A DNA stretch of 5,833 nt from Micrococcales bacterium (GTDB taxonomy: Bacteria; Actinomycetota; Actinomycetes; S36-B12; UBA5976), in NCBI GenBank assembly GCA_024640585.1, contig JAHEEQ010000071.1, forward strand, positions 1-5,833. Reading direction: 5' to 3'. Positions 5,503-5,833 of this stretch are shown here, in pieces. The notes under the pieces were generated by a model, which worked only from the letters and a program-made list of their open reading frames with translations, made no database searches and had not been told where the DNA came from. Numbering within the stretch: the first letter of the stretch is position 1; the number at the start of each line of letters is the position of its first letter. A program made the translations under genes and the position numbers.

Positions 5503-5833
5503 TGCCGCGCATCGGAGTTCTTGCACTTCAAGGTGACTTTCGCGAGCATTCGCAGTGTCTTCGAGATGCTGGCGCGATCAGTGTCACTTTAGTTAAGAAT
5601 TCACTAGATTTAGAAACCGTTGACGCGCTCGTTATTCCTGGCGGAGAATCAACGGCAATGAGCAAGCTTGCAATTGCATTCGATCTACTTATTCCTATTC
5701 GCAAACGTATTTCTCTTGGTATGCCTGTATATGGTTCATGTGCAGGCATGATCATGCTCGCTAAAGAAGTGGTTGACGGAAAATCCGATCAAGAGACTTT
5801 TGGTGGCCTCGATATCGCAGTTCGACGCAACGC
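5502..5833 (+). CDS. pdxT: Pyridoxal 5'-phosphate synthase glutaminase subunit PdxT (3' partial)
   Basis: The first 110 codons of the glutaminase partner of PdxS are present, and the gene runs off the window end; family length is about 190-200 residues. PdxT hydrolyses glutamine and channels ammonia into the PdxS barrel. Visible motifs are [12 protein letters not shown] (5-16), I-P-G-G-E-S-T (45-51), which forms part of the oxyanion and glutamine site, and the nucleophile elbow G-S-C80-A-G-M-I, with Cys80 matching the catalytic cysteine of class I glutamine amidotransferases. The stretch G-G-L-D-I-x-V-x-R-N (101-110) just before the edge is also typical. The His and Glu of the catalytic triad lie beyond the window. 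The ATG at 5502 shares its first base with the pdxS stop and has only a poor ribosome binding site, so translation is probably coupled to pdxS, consistent with the two subunits being made in matched amounts. Confidence 0.96.
   Translation, partial: MPRIGVLALQGDFREHSQCLRDAGAISVTLVKNSLDLETVDALVIPGGESTAMSKLAIAFDLLIPIRKRISLGMPVYGSCAGMIMLAKEVVDGKSDQETFGGLDIAVRRN

Larger units (their letters stand above)
1..5833 (+). other. Compact same-strand gene run, probable operon (PIM lipid genes plus PLP synthase)
   Basis: All eight genes face the same way with overlaps of 11, 1, 4 and 4 nt, gaps of 12 and 48 nt, and a final 1-nt overlap. I see no convincing promoter or intrinsic terminator inside. The block 1-4533 is very likely one transcript. 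Whether pdxS-pdxT is read from it or from a promoter inside the lipoprotein gene cannot be settled here. The order follows the mycobacterial Rv2613c-Rv2609c and pdxS-pdxT arrangement. Confidence 0.7.

Noticed and set aside
5276..5536. Plus-strand open frame of 86 codons across the pdxS/pdxT junction
   Set aside because: It overlaps conserved PdxS and PdxT sequence out of frame and has no recognisable domain.

Overview
This window looks like a piece of a streamlined, low-GC actinobacterial chromosome. Gene content and order match the conserved actinobacterial phosphatidylinositol mannoside (PIM) cluster known from Mycobacterium (Rv2613c - pgsA1 - Rv2611c/patA - pimA - Rv2609c ... pdxS ... pdxT). 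A few hand-counted lines put base composition around the mid-40s percent GC, well below classical Actinobacteria. Eight genes lie on the plus strand with almost no space between them. Low GC, compaction and PIM genes together fit a small-genome aquatic lineage, such as the Nanopelagicales (acI) group. That placement is inference, not something the sequence proves.

Layout: 1-266 is the 3' end of a HIT-family (Ap4A phosphorylase-like) gene. 256-855 is a CDP-alcohol phosphatidyltransferase, most likely phosphatidylinositol-phosphate synthase. 855-1751 is a PatA-type lysophospholipid acyltransferase and 1748-2923 is the mannosyltransferase PimA. 2920-3468 is a small membrane-anchored protein related to the N-terminal part of Rv2609c. 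3481-4533 is a DUF3048 (YerB-like) lipoprotein. 4582-5502 is PdxS, and 5502-5833 is the 5' part of PdxT, cut by the window edge.

How the genes work together: the phosphatidyltransferase makes the phosphatidylinositol (phosphate) anchor, PimA adds the first mannose, and PatA acylates the mannosylated lipid, all at the cytoplasmic face of the membrane. The 2920 gene product and the lipoprotein sit in the same run and are probably envelope-associated, but their roles are not established. PdxS and PdxT form the ribose-5-phosphate-dependent pyridoxal 5'-phosphate synthase, which has no obvious metabolic link to the PIM genes. Junctions overlap by 11, 1, 4 and 4 nt, then come gaps of 12 and 48 nt, then a 1-nt overlap. 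A single transcript for the whole block is plausible. The 48-nt gap before pdxS is the only real intergenic space and holds a GC-rich hairpin touching the ribosome binding site.

I see no mobile element, CRISPR array, tRNA, rRNA, prophage or defence gene. The window is mainly a conserved core cluster. The less understood parts are the truncated Rv2609c-like protein, the DUF3048 lipoprotein and the pdxS leader structure.
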